A stretch of DNA of 64,000 nt, from contig CP136067.1 of assembly GCA_032622095.1 (NCBI GenBank), positions 44,621,549 to 44,685,548 of the forward strand, read 5' to 3'. A model generated the notes under the pieces. That model worked only from the letters and a program-made list of their open reading frames with translations, ran no database searches and was not told the DNA's origin. Shown here one piece after another: positions 55,496 through 64,000 of the stretch. Position numbers and translations under genes: made by a program. Source of the DNA: Siphonodentalium dalli (taxonomy: Eukaryota > Mollusca > Scaphopoda > Gadilida > Siphonodentaliidae). How positions within the stretch are numbered: the stretch's first letter is position 1; every line of letters starts with the position of its first letter.

Positions 55496-56334
55496 AGGCC
55501 TAAAAAAAAACTTATGTGTTTCCGGTTTCCCGACCAACCTGGAAATTTTTGTGCGACCTGGAATAATTCCATGTCCAAATATGCAAAATCATCTTCCATT
55601 TTCTATTAGTTGCAGTCATTAATTTAATTAAAAACTGTCATTAGCCTAATTAACTGAGAAAATCATGCTCACAAAACACATCAAACCAGGTTCATGGGCA
55701 ACAAACAACCAGCCAAAAACCCGAACTAACATCACCAGAATGGACTACCTCAAAATAGGGAACATTAAAGTCCATTATTTTATGTGTGAAGGGGACAAGG
55801 GGTGTTGGTTAATAGAATATAATTGAGTTTGGACATAATTGAGGTGATTGTTTCATAGAATTTCTCAGCATTATGTAGTTAAATTTGAGTGATAGGCAGG
55901 CATTAAAAGGTGTAACACTAGTATGGATGCAAACATTGAGTATTTATGGGTGGGTGGGGATTTTTATAGCAGGTTGTATATTGTTCCCATACAGGAAACC
56001 CATGCTTTATAAACACAGCATGCTGTTATGGGATAGCCACTGCAATGATGCAGTGAACTCTAAATGCTCACTTTATAATTACATGGTATCATTATTTATA
56101 TCAAGATTTGGGTATATTGTCAGATATAAAGCTAGTTTTCTGTCCGAAACATCAGCAACTGGATACAAAGCTATTGAGACTACCAACTTTTATCTTTTTG
56201 TTTAGAATATGGTGCATTATAGATGCTACAAAATTTTATTTAGATGGATTTAAAAAAAAATAATAATAATTCTACCTGCCTACCTGGATTATTTTGCTCA
56301 AGAAATCGGAAACAGACAAGTTTTTTTGGGGTCT
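55496..56334. mobile_element. 839-bp TIR element inside a hairpin of family C
   Basis: About 33-bp imperfect inverted ends: 'aggcctaaaaaaaaacttat' + 'gtgtttccggtttc' against 'agaccccaaaaaaacttgtc' + 'tgtttccgatttc'. Its 106-codon open frame (55885-56205) has hydrophobic stretches but no recognisable family. No clear target duplication; superfamily unknown. Confidence 0.65.
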
Positions 56335-56380
56335 AAATAAGAGAATACACTGGCCTAACAATTTACCTTGAACTTGTAAG

Positions 56381-56447
56381 CCAGTGCATTCTCTTATATA
56401 TGCAAGGCTCCCTATGGGAGAATCGCATATAGAAGAGAATGCACTGG
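56381..56447 (-). repeat. 67-bp hairpin module, family C copy 2
   Basis: CCAGTGCATTCTC...GAATGCACTGG: the outer stem shows the G:C pair in place of A:T, inner stem CTCCC/GGGAG type. Confidence 0.85.
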
Positions 56448-56489
56448 CACAGGATCGCACCAGTGCAGCTCCCATCATGAAAGGATTAA

Positions 56490-56626
56490 CTATTCACGAA
56501 GGCTCCATAGGGAGCCTCGCATATATAAGAGAATGCACTGGCTTACAAGATCAAGGTAAATATTATTAGGCCAATGTATTCTCTTATATATGCAAGGCTC
56601 CCTATATATAAGAGAATGCATTGGCA
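56490..56626. mobile_element. Rearranged family C fragment
   Basis: Directly after copy 2: half hairpin 'ggctccatagggagcctcgc' + 'atatataagagaatgcactgg', the family spacer inverted, then 'ccaatgtattctcttatata' with a collapsed loop 'aaggctccctatatataag'. No TTAA ends. About 60 bp before USP1 exon 3. Confidence 0.7.
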
Positions 56627-56686
56627 CAGGGTTTTTGCAAAATTTCAGAAACGATTAATCATTCATCACCTCTTGTAACCTTTCAG

Positions 56687-56814
56687 GTAACACATGTTTC
56701 CTGAATGCAGTCGTACAAGTGTTGAGATACACTCCGACATTCCTCGATGAATTGGAGTCTCTTTACAAGAAAATCACTGATCTCGAAAGGACCGTGAAAA
56801 AAGAAGCACCGAAG
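56687..56814 (+). CDS. USP1: USP1 coding exon 3 (catalytic Cys box)
   Basis: Acceptor 'taacctttcag'; GT completes Gly; then 42 codons NTCFLNAVVQVLRYTPTFLD, ELESLYKKITDLERTVKKEA, PK; donor GTTTGT at 56815. Joined to exon 2 it makes N-L-G-N-T-C-F-L-N: Asn and the nucleophilic Cys of the USP Cys box, followed by Q-V-L-R-Y-T-P as in USP1-type enzymes. The exon ends in a charged helix. Confidence 0.92.
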
Positions 56815-56921
56815 GTTTGTGAGTTCATGGCAAGAAATTTTGGGTTAAAAATTGTTTCATTTACCTGATGGTTACCCCAAATAAAGAAATGCCTACGATA
56901 AATAGGTTAGCCAAAATAGTC

Positions 56922-57210
56922 TACTCAGAACAGTTAACTATTGTCTATTTATCCACTGCTTACTACCTCTACTCAGAATAGTTAACTATTGTCTATTTAT
57001 CCACTGCTTTCTACCGCTACTCAGAACAGTTAACTATTGTCTATTTATCCACTGCTTACTAACTCTACTCAGAACAGTTAACTATTGTCTATTTATCCAC
57101 TGCTTACTACCTCTATACAGAACAGTTAACTATTGTCTATTTATCCACTGCTTACTACCTCTATACAGAACAGTTAACTATTGTCTATTTATCCACTGCT
57201 TACTACCTCT
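56922..57210 (+). repeat. 48-bp minisatellite, six copies
   Basis: 'cagttaactattgtctattt' + 'atccactgcttactacctct' repeats with 'gttaac' at 56933, 56981, 57029, 57077, 57125 and 57173. In USP1 intron 3. Confidence 0.92.
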
Positions 57211-57509
57211 ATTGCCTACATAAAGCTTGCCCAATAAACGTTAAGTGTATTATGTCAATGTGTCTTTATCAGGTCAACATACCTTTATTAGGTAGGTACC
57301 ACTTTCATGATGTAATTATATATGCAAATTGCACAGGTAACTAGGGATGTCAACTGTCATTGTGATTTTGGGACGTTTTTCATGATATAAGGCCATAATA
57401 CAGAAATCAATCTGAACTAACCAAATGTGACCTCAGGCAAAACTTTCATGTTGTTAAAAAATAAAAGTTTTTTTTTTTCAATTTATTGTTTTTGAGCATT
57501 CTTCAAATA

Positions 57510-58598
57510 CAGACGATCCCACTTATTAACATAACGGATAAAAACATATCCCGTTTACAACCATAAAATGTTCCTGCACCAAACCATTTACACTGTATTA
57601 TATGTTAAGTTCTACCCTCTAATAACATAAGATTTTGATAGACCACCGGTTATAAACATAGAAATATGCAATAACATGTTATCCACGCCAGTGAAACTAT
57701 GTACACATGCCAGTTAATTGAGAAGCCATTACAGTTAATTATGTAATTCAATAAATGCAAAGACGGCAAACAAAGAGAAACAAGCTGTGAACGACCACAT
57801 GGGCGCTTAAGATACTGATAGGCCTGTCAGCTAATTGGTTTTTATCACTTACAATCCGGCATGTGTGCTCTTTTTAATCCATTTACAATGGGACTTTAAT
57901 GTACTTTGACAGGGCTTCGAATTCCGTGTCCGAAACGTTCCAATGTCGCGACATTGCATCACCGCGATCACGCTCAAAATAACACCTAATTTGTATGAAT
58001 AGGAAACGGATGAGTATGTTTACTTAAACCCGGTACCATAGTCCCACGCTGTCTGATTCATATCATAAAACTCAAGCCATACTTTCTCTCATCATAACCA
58101 TCCAAAATGTCTAAACGTAAACGTAACGATTTGTCACTCGGAGTTAAATACGAAAAATGAAAGTAAAGCTTGTTTTACTTTGTGGAATTCCCAGCGGGAA
58201 ATCCCCTATTCACTCCAATGTCTACAGATAGAGTTACTCCTCCTGACTTGTAACCGGATGTCGAATTTAGTGAAAATGGAAGCCGACTTGCGGCGCTTAA
58301 ATTCACTTGTTTCTGGTTCTTTTTCGTGCATAATACTTGCATCAAGATTGATTCTCCAATCATTCATCAAAGTTATGTTGTGTCAAGTTTGTTTTGGTGG
58401 AATAAAAAGAAGAATAGTAGAAAATAAATAAAACAACCGCCATATTCAATGATTGATGATGGCGACGGAAAAAGTGGTCAAATGTCCATACAAAGTACAC
58501 AAAATGGGCCAAATATCGGAATCCCGCACATAAACATACACGCTTATTAACATAAATTCCTCTTGCACCGAGGCTATGTGATAAAGCGGGATTAACTG
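57510..58598 (+). mobile_element. Tigger/pogo-like element, deletion derivative
   Basis: Ends 'cagacgatcccacttattaa' + 'cataacgg' and, inverted, 'cagttaatcccgctttatca' + 'cata', each next to TA (57508-57509, 58599-58600). TA duplication and TACAG ends are pogo/Tigger traits; a transposase-start remnant sits at 58107 in the same orientation. Confidence 0.65.
58107..58160 (+). pseudogene. Tigger transposase N-terminal remnant
   Basis: MSKRKRNDLSLGVKYEK then stop: 17 codons resembling the start of CENP-B/Tigger proteins (M-S-K-R-K-R ... L-S-L-x-x-K), just before their helix-turn-helix. The DNA-binding and DDE domains are gone. The basic tail alone is weak evidence, but position inside TACAG ends supports it. 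Confidence 0.5.
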
Positions 58599-58828
58599 TA
58601 CCGTACTACAAATAAATACATTTGCAGGTGCTTTGAGTCTATAAATTCTATTCTTCTTATGAACTCTTGGGAAAAATAAGATGCACATTATGACAGGGGA
58701 CACTGTGTACCATTTTGTAGCTTAATTAGTTATAACACATGTACAACCTACTGGTATGTTCAAATATATATGTCCGGATGAACATCTACCTTCCAACTAA
58801 ATGATGGATTCAAATATAAAAATAAATC

Positions 58829-58845
58829 CCCCCCCCCCCCCCCCA
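58829..58845 (+). repeat. Poly(C) tract
   Basis: About 17 consecutive C; length uncertain in sequencing. Confidence 0.8.
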
Positions 58846-58849
58846 CAAG

Positions 58850-59940
58850 TTACAATTTTTATGTTTACCCATACCATAGTGAAAGGTGTAACCCATTCAT
58901 GAATCAATGGATTCTCCCATTCAGTTCTAAAAGTATAAATTGGAATAGTCTACTGTTCATTTGTAGGGATGTTCTCAGAATTTGAGCAGACAGAGTGAAC
59001 CACATTTAGTAGCACTATTTTTATAAAGTTACACAGTCCTATAATGATATCTGATGCTCACTGCTGCACATATAAAATAGCCATCTGTTGTTTATTGCAT
59101 TTCCATAGTGCGTGGACAGTGTTGGTCCAGGGTTTATCAACTCCCACATAGCTCTCTGGTTTAGCCTATCAATGCAGTGTTCAAGTGACATACCTGGTAC
59201 AGTCCCCTAATTTTATAGAGTTAAAATTGTTAACCCTGGTCATCAATTTTATGCTTTTGTATATTTTTCATGTAATCATTCTCCTATTATATCCCCTTCA
59301 CTTGTATGGATTTGTGTAGTTAAAATGAACCCTTCTCAACATTCCTGATACTTAGTATAAATACCTTTCATGTGATATATCATTTTATTGAGATGTATGT
59401 AAATTTGGTATGTGAGTTTCTCAGCCCAAAATACAGATAGAGTTTGAATTTGGGTTTGATCCATTTTTTTTAAACAGAGTTATGGCTTATGGATTTTCGC
59501 GTCCAAACTGAAAATAGCTGATCACTATCGCCAAGGTATGGGTTAAACATCTGCCGAGCGTGATCGGCCTCTCGTTTTTAGAAAAGTTGATGACAATCCA
59601 GGATTTTTTAAATTTTTGCCTAAACCATAAAAACAAGGCCAGCTTAGAATAACTATAAAAAAAACATTTAGTTTGCTTGACCTCATAAATTTAAGGGCTT
59701 CATCTGGGCTCCTGCAACTGAATACGTACCACTATTTGTGAATTAAATAAAACAATTATCAATGATCGGACAAGGCAAGAAATTTCATCCAACTAAGGGT
59801 AATTTTCATGCAGAAAAGTATGTCCTTATCATGCAGGCAACAGTTGAAAATATAAATAACGAGAGCTTCTCATGACCCTGTTCTGCATACATTGAAATTC
59901 GATTGTCTACATTGTGACTAATCTTTTATCTATTCTGATT
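58850..59940. other. No gene recognised (USP1 intron 3)
   Basis: A+T-rich intron. A module-E-like scrap ('atttggtatgtgagtttctc' ... 'gtttgaatttgggtttgatc') lies near 59403-59460. Confidence 0.35.
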
Positions 59941-59943
59941 CAG

Positions 59944-59997
59944 AATGAGAGAAGAAAAGAAATACTTTCCTGGGAGTTTCTCAAAACCTTCCTTAAG
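59944..59997 (+). CDS. USP1: USP1 coding exon 4
   Basis: Acceptor 'ttctgattcag', 18 phase-0 codons NERRKEILSWEFLKTFLK, donor GTATAG at 59998. It joins exon 3 (ends K) and exon 5 (starts L-Y-K) without phase change, giving S-W-E-F-L-K-T-F-L-K-L-Y-K-S-M. This small exon is identified mainly by phase and by its helix continuing into exon 5. Confidence 0.72.
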
Positions 59998-60146
59998 GTA
60001 TAGTCTATATTATAATTTATACCAGTCTGGGTGAACGTCGACTCTATATTTGAAATATAGAGTCTGGAGCTAATGTCGCCAAAACCATTTCTATTCAGCG
60101 AAGAGTTTCCCCAAAATGACGTCACAGATTTTTTTAAATACGATGA

Positions 60147-60392
60147 TTGACAGGTGTCCCCACGTGTTATTTGTTGTGCTTCGCCGACTCATCAACCCAC
60201 AGAAGGCCTGTGTCGCGACATAAACTTACAGAAGATACTATTTGTCGTGTGTGCGACTATTCTCTTTCGGGAGATGAACTCGCTGTATCAACGGGAAAGC
60301 TGCATCCGAGAGCAAAAAATAAGGTCGTCATCAAAAATGATGCTTTAGAACTATTTAAAAGCATAAAATTAAGTCATTTCCTCGGTGTTTGA
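60147..60392 (+). CDS. Unrecognised open frame with C-x2-C, USP1 intron 4
   Basis: A frame ending at TGA 60390-60392. Its better part follows a possible acceptor 'tcaacccacag' at about 60191: RPVSRHKLTEDTICRVCDYS, LSGDELAVSTGKLHPRAKNK, VVIKNDALELFKSIKLSHFL. One C-x2-C pair (half a zinc-binding site) and lysine-rich, protein-like composition. No family recognised. It may be an exon of a nested gene or transposon relic. Confidence 0.3.
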   Translation: MTGVPTCYLLCFADSSTHRRPVSRHKLTEDTICRVCDYSLSGDELAVSTGKLHPRAKNKVVIKNDALELFKSIKLSHFLGV

Positions 60393-60399
60393 CTTCCAG

Positions 60400-60669
60400 G
60401 TGACTTTTTTACGGCAAATAATCAATCAGATTACGGAATCCCGAGGACTTGGAAATGAGATAGCGATGTTATCCGTCAGACCTAATATTCAATGTTGTAA
60501 TGAATATTTAGGTATGAGTTTACTCAGACTGAATTTATACATGTTTACATTTATACATTTACATATGTATCTGAGTTTAATCCACTTTTAAAATTTATTT
60601 TGTTCAAAAGATCCAGAAGTCAACAAAAACTTGAATCTGGCACTGCTTGAGGAAATGAAATCTTTTTAA
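60400..60669 (+). CDS. Possible two-exon nested frame, USP1 intron 4
   Basis: Acceptor 'gtttgacttccag' at 60399; 37 codons + 1 (VTFLRQIINQITESRGLGNE, IAMLSVRPNIQCCNEYL) to donor GTATGA at 60512; then acceptor 'gttcaaaag' and 60611-60669 (split Asp, PEVNKNLNLALLEEMKSF, stop). Splice signals and phase agree, yet inclusion would break the USP1 frame with a stop. So it is an alternative terminal exon pair or a separate gene fragment, together with the frame just upstream. Confidence 0.3.
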
Positions 60670-61404
60670 CATGGATTTGTTTTTTCTGAAAAAATTTGCT
60701 TTCGCTATTTCACTTATTAAAGTAATACAGTTATTCCACTTTATTTCTGAGCAGACATGAACTATTTCTGGTTGATGATTTCAAATAATTTCCATGTACA
60801 ATTAACTCGAAATCAATAACTAATGAGGTCTTATTGTTAATTAATCATTTGTCATTAATTACAAAGTATATGTGAACATCCTAAGATACTTGAACTTCAT
60901 ATATGGAGTAATGTGCATACATGGGGGACTAACTGTAAAAATAGTTTTTTCTTTTGCTGTTTCGTGCCATGTGTCGTAAACTACCTTGAGAGCCTGACTT
61001 CTGACTGCCGTATTTTAACCACGGTTGATTAACTGTTTGATGGCAGTTTGATATATACAGAAAGAAGGTATTACTGTTTTGTGATAACTAAAGAAAATTA
61101 CATACATGTATCACTTTTGACATCACTGCTGACTGCAAGGTTGATAGATTTATTGATCGGGTTTCCCATTCCATTGTCTCCATGTCGGCTCTCATAACGG
61201 ATAATCCACCTTCGGTGATGTTTTATGATTTAAAAACCACTTTCCAAACTTTTAGCCAAATTTATGAATTTTTTGTTTGCCAAATGAAAATATTTGGCAA
61301 GTGGCAGCACGAACACTGGTTGTGAGGATGTGCTTTCTATGAAATAGTTATTGATAAATACCCATTAGAGTGTCATTTTAATTGTTTTATTGATCCATCT
61401 GTAG
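60670..61404. other. No gene recognised (USP1 intron 4)
   Basis: A+T-rich; nothing supportable. Confidence 0.4.
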
Positions 61405-61508
61405 CTGTACAAATCTATGGAGCGGAGAGAGCAGAAACATGCTGAGTATGCAGACTCTGATGCTTGCAGTATGGCGTTACGACCCGACAATCTCCTCAAC
61501 ATTATTAG
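61405..61508 (+). CDS. USP1: USP1 coding exon 5
   Basis: Acceptor 'gatccatctgtag', 34 codons + 2: LYKSMERREQKHAEYADSDA, CSMALRPDNLLNII and AG of Arg; donor GTACTG at 61509. A-L-R-P-D-N-L-L-N-I-I-R aligns with the USP1 segment before E-L-N-P-M-(Y/F)-E-G and the QHDAQE box, expected in the next exon, which I did not find before 64000. Confidence 0.85.
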
Positions 61509-62024
61509 GTACTGTAAATATACCCCCCAAATCCCCCCTCTATAACATATCCAAAATCTGCTTAAATCGATTAGTAGTCCAGGTATCCTCGACGTAAAGC
61601 AGCTAAATGAAAATCAGAAATTGGTTGGGAGGGATAATGCTGGTTTTACGTTGGAAGTCCTGTGTATAATTATGTCTTTCTATATCAGGGTTTAGTCTTG
61701 TTAACCCGCTCACCTAAAATCCCCAATAACGGGAATAAAATGTCACATTTGTGACAGTAAACCAGTTTTTTCCACAGAAATTATTTTATTTGTTCTGAAC
61801 TCCACAAGGCAGGCATCACCAAATACACCCTCTGTGAACCTCATTCTGCTGAGGTCACAACTGCTATGGGAGACCTAGGATCAGATTGAAGTTCCCCAGT
61901 TGAAGTTAGTGATGTTCACTCATCTGTCACCTTGATTATGTATTTTATCTTCCCTGAAGGGAAAAAGTAACTAAAAACAATGTAAAGTTGAGACTATAGA
62001 TACTTCCAAGAAGATAAGCCTAAG

Positions 62025-62150
62025 CAGATTGAGGTCCCCAGAGGGTGAATTTAGTGATGCTAGCTCACTATTCGGGGTAGCATCACTAGATTCACCCTCT
62101 GGAGACCTCATTCTGCTAATGACATGTCAGACACACCAGTTCAAGACTTG
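62025..62150. mobile_element. Family Q short copy
   Basis: 'gaggtccccagagggtgaat' + 'ttagtgatgctag' and its inverted partner 'gtagcatcactagattcacc' + 'ctctggagacctcattctgc'. A lone arm fragment lies at 61812-61855. The CAAGCCTTG ends are decayed ('caagacttg'). Confidence 0.7.
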
Positions 62151-62322
62151 TACCAGATCACATAACTTATTCTGTTCTTGAGCAGTCGGCTGGCACAGAA
62201 ATACCATAATGATTTCCTTTGGCTGCATAACTGAATGAACAGGAATCAAGTAACTGCCCATTCAGTTAATTTAGATTAGGCTAATTTGGGGACATTTTGG
62301 GGGACCGAGGGGTGGGTTTGCG

Positions 62323-62341
62323 AGGGGGGGGGGGGGGGGGT
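62323..62341 (+). repeat. Poly(G) tract
   Basis: About 19 G with one early break; length uncertain. Confidence 0.75.
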
Positions 62342-62900
62342 ACCCATCGTGACTATTGGGGCTACAGGGGTTTCCCCGGGAAGAATTTCTTTTAAAAAGT
62401 AAGCCTAAAATGGGGTCTGTCTGGTTGGTTCTGAAGCATATGAAAGGTGAAAGAAATGAACCAATGACCCCATATCACTTCCTGGCAACTTGGGCTTATA
62501 TCAGCATTCAGCAAGTTATGTTACCCTTATATTTCAAGTTTTGTAGGTCACAATCTGACATTTATTGACCACTTGGGAATATTGGGTCATTTGACATCAA
62601 CAAAGCCATTTTATAGATGTATGGTGCTTGAAAGTTCACCAAGCAGTCCACCAACACACTGATTATGGGTGTATTTCCAATTAAAATTTAATTTAATCTA
62701 ACTATAATTGTGAACCTGAAAAAAAGTTAGAAAGTTGATTTGTGGTGGTCAAATGAAGCAATATACACACACAAAAGGTCATAAAAGGGTGATATTGCAG
62801 TGATATTTTGTCAAATGTGCCTTCTAATTTGGGGACATTTCAATAATTTGGGGACATCGGTAAACGCTGTGAGTTGTGTGGAATATTAAGGCTTGAGTTA
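62342..62900. other. No gene recognised (USP1 intron)
   Basis: Contains an unrecognised 70-codon frame (62356-62568). 'atttggggacatt' occurs at 62284 and twice at 62829-62855. Confidence 0.35.
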
Positions 62901-63250
62901 AAGATACATTATCCGAATTAACACTCTTTGGCTTCAGGGGTAAAAAATATTTGATTCAAATCGAGGAACCCACCCATCAAAGCTCGGAGTGAAGTTTGTT
63001 ATTTCTTGTCTTGAGATGTGCATTATTTGTGGCCTACAAAAACATCAAACGGATGATCTCAATTAAATTGCTGATGAAGATGGATAACTCTAAAATCAAG
63101 TGGTAATATGGCAAAATTTTGTGATACTCAATTGATAATATGGCTATATTTCGTTGAACAAAATGTTGATAAATAACAAGTTTTGGTTAGCATTATTTTG
63201 TTGCAATTAATCGATTCTGATAACTAAAGCGTATTTTGAAGAAATGTTGT
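62900..63250 (-). repeat. Interspersed repeat F, copy 3 (inverted)
   Basis: 'gatggataactctaaaatca' + 'agtgg', 'ttcgttgaacaaaatgttga' + 'taaataac' and 'cgaattaacactctttggct' are the complement of copies 1 and 2. Confidence 0.65.
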
Positions 63251-63459
63251 TTTTGTTGCATCTGATTGGATTGAGTACCTTTAAAGAGACTTGAGGCCTT
63301 CGAAGTGGCTTCATGCGACATTTTATAAATTTTATAATGTTCTGTAAATCAACTATCATAAAGTATGTGCAAAAATGGATCAATTTCATTCTTATTTTCA
63401 TTATTAATAACTTTCCAATAACGAGATTTCACATATTAAAACCATTGTTATATAACCAT

Positions 63460-63915
63460 TACTGTTACAGTGGAATTGCCGATAAAAGTCCAATTACTCC
63501 TGTCAGATACCAAAGTTTAATCAAAACTTACCGGTAATCATTAGTGTTGAAACAACTGGGGTTTTTCATAGTCAACTAAATGACAGTAAAAAATGAGTCG
63601 GAAGTCGACTAATTGACAAACCCATTCCCATGGAAAACTTCCAATTTACTATGTGGCTATTGAATACTATAAAATCACTTCGAGATAACTGCAGTTCCCA
63701 TTTTTCATGGGTATTAAAATCAGAAGACGGAAACCAGTGGCCGGTGCTACAAACCGGTGGTGGGTGCTACTAAATCCATCCAGCTAATTAATACTGGGTG
63801 TCTTGGCTTGGGTTTCATATTCAGATTAAAATAATTAAAGTTACTATGCAATTAGCAACGTTTGTTGACAAATCACTATAACAGTTTTGTTTACCCACTG
63901 CGAGTGCCTTGGATC
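63460..63915 (+). repeat. Interspersed repeat G, copy 2
   Basis: Partner of 20580-20905: 'agataccaaagtttaatcaa', 'tttgttgacaaatcactata' + 'acagtt', 'gagtgccttgg'. It ends at '...ctttaacaaagggtta', close to where the TTAA MITE sits in copy 1. Contains about 320 bp not present in copy 1. Confidence 0.5.
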
Positions 63916-64000
63916 GCTTTAACAAAGGGTTACTTGAGTGATCGAAAGGTGGACTGGATTACAATTTTGCTATATTTTCTCCAGATACATTCCCTGAGAT

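Larger units (their letters stand above)
55406..56485 (+). mobile_element. TTAA MITE family C, copy 2, split by an insertion
   Basis: Left end CACTTTAATGACTGGAGC after TTAA 55402-55405; right end GCAGCTCCCATCATGAAAGG with TTAA 56486-56489. The first hairpin is broken after 'ccatagggagccttgcata' and resumes at 'aataagagaatacactggcc', 839 bp on. The second hairpin (56381-56447) is nearly intact. Confidence 0.8.
48350..61508 (+). other. USP1: USP1-like deubiquitinase gene, 5' part (gene span)
   Basis: Five plus-strand exons join in phase: 48350-48489, 50999-51120, 56687-56814, 59944-59997, 61405-61508 (182 complete codons so far). The protein begins like USP1 (K-R-A-K-L-S-L-K against the vertebrate K-N-R-L-S-L-K). 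It has the Cys box N-L-G-N-T-C-F-L-N with the nucleophile at residue 91 (about 90 in human USP1) and ends in R-P-D-N-L-L-N-I-I-R, matching the R-x-L-L-N-x-x-R-E-L-N-P segment. USP1 removes ubiquitin from FANCD2 and PCNA with its partner UAF1. The His box and the rest lie beyond 64000. Introns hold the splice-donor minisatellite and many transposons. Confidence 0.8.

Noticed and set aside
56384-56569. 61-codon frame with GSLAYIRECTGL repeats
   Set aside because: Translation of the family C hairpins only.

Overview
This window is eukaryotic nuclear DNA, about 63% A+T by eye. It has spliced genes with GT-AG introns and many nested DNA transposons, and is most likely from a bivalve mollusc. The bivalve assignment is an inference. 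It rests on the first 18.5 kb, which look like the pearl / HINE (Helentron-associated) elements described from bivalves: roughly 160-bp core repeats followed by CA/GACGG microsatellite and a terminal hairpin. No prokaryotic gene, CRISPR array, tRNA or rRNA was seen.

Layout. 1-18500: about 100 copies of a ~164-bp module with higher-order structure, a nearly identical 2.1-kb duplication (1-2115 and 3938-6052), and one foreign 646-bp insertion. 18500-29900: intron sequence of a minus-strand gene for a Lifeguard/TMBIM-family membrane protein. Its first four coding exons are at 29862-29769, 27566-27488, 25035-24982 and 21445-21355; the remaining exons must lie left of the window or were missed. 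29960-40200: no host gene recognised; TTAA-flanked MITEs, hAT-like elements, a 123-bp MITE family, a LINE tail and a Harbinger-like element. 40253-44197: a composite element whose inverted termini each hold six copies of a 16-bp repeat. It carries a five-exon gene with a PHD-like finger and a FLYWCH finger, and has itself been hit by a hAT element, a TTAA MITE and a 97-bp foldback. 48350-61508 and beyond: the 5' part of a plus-strand ubiquitin-specific protease gene, probably USP1. Five exons are in phase and include the catalytic Cys box. Its first intron begins with a 22-copy, 68-bp tandem repeat that re-copies the exon end together with its splice donor.

The strongest unexpected signals are: (1) the USP1 splice-donor minisatellite; (2) a 67-bp perfect-stem hairpin shared by three TTAA-element families with different ends, with paired compensatory substitutions between families; (3) the 16-bp-repeat-ended element with a PHD-FLYWCH gene; (4) a 123-bp MITE with an exact 7-bp target duplication at three sites; and (5) insertions whose empty sites can be read inside the same window.

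All exon boundaries were read by eye from splice motifs and reading phase. No database search or alignment was run.
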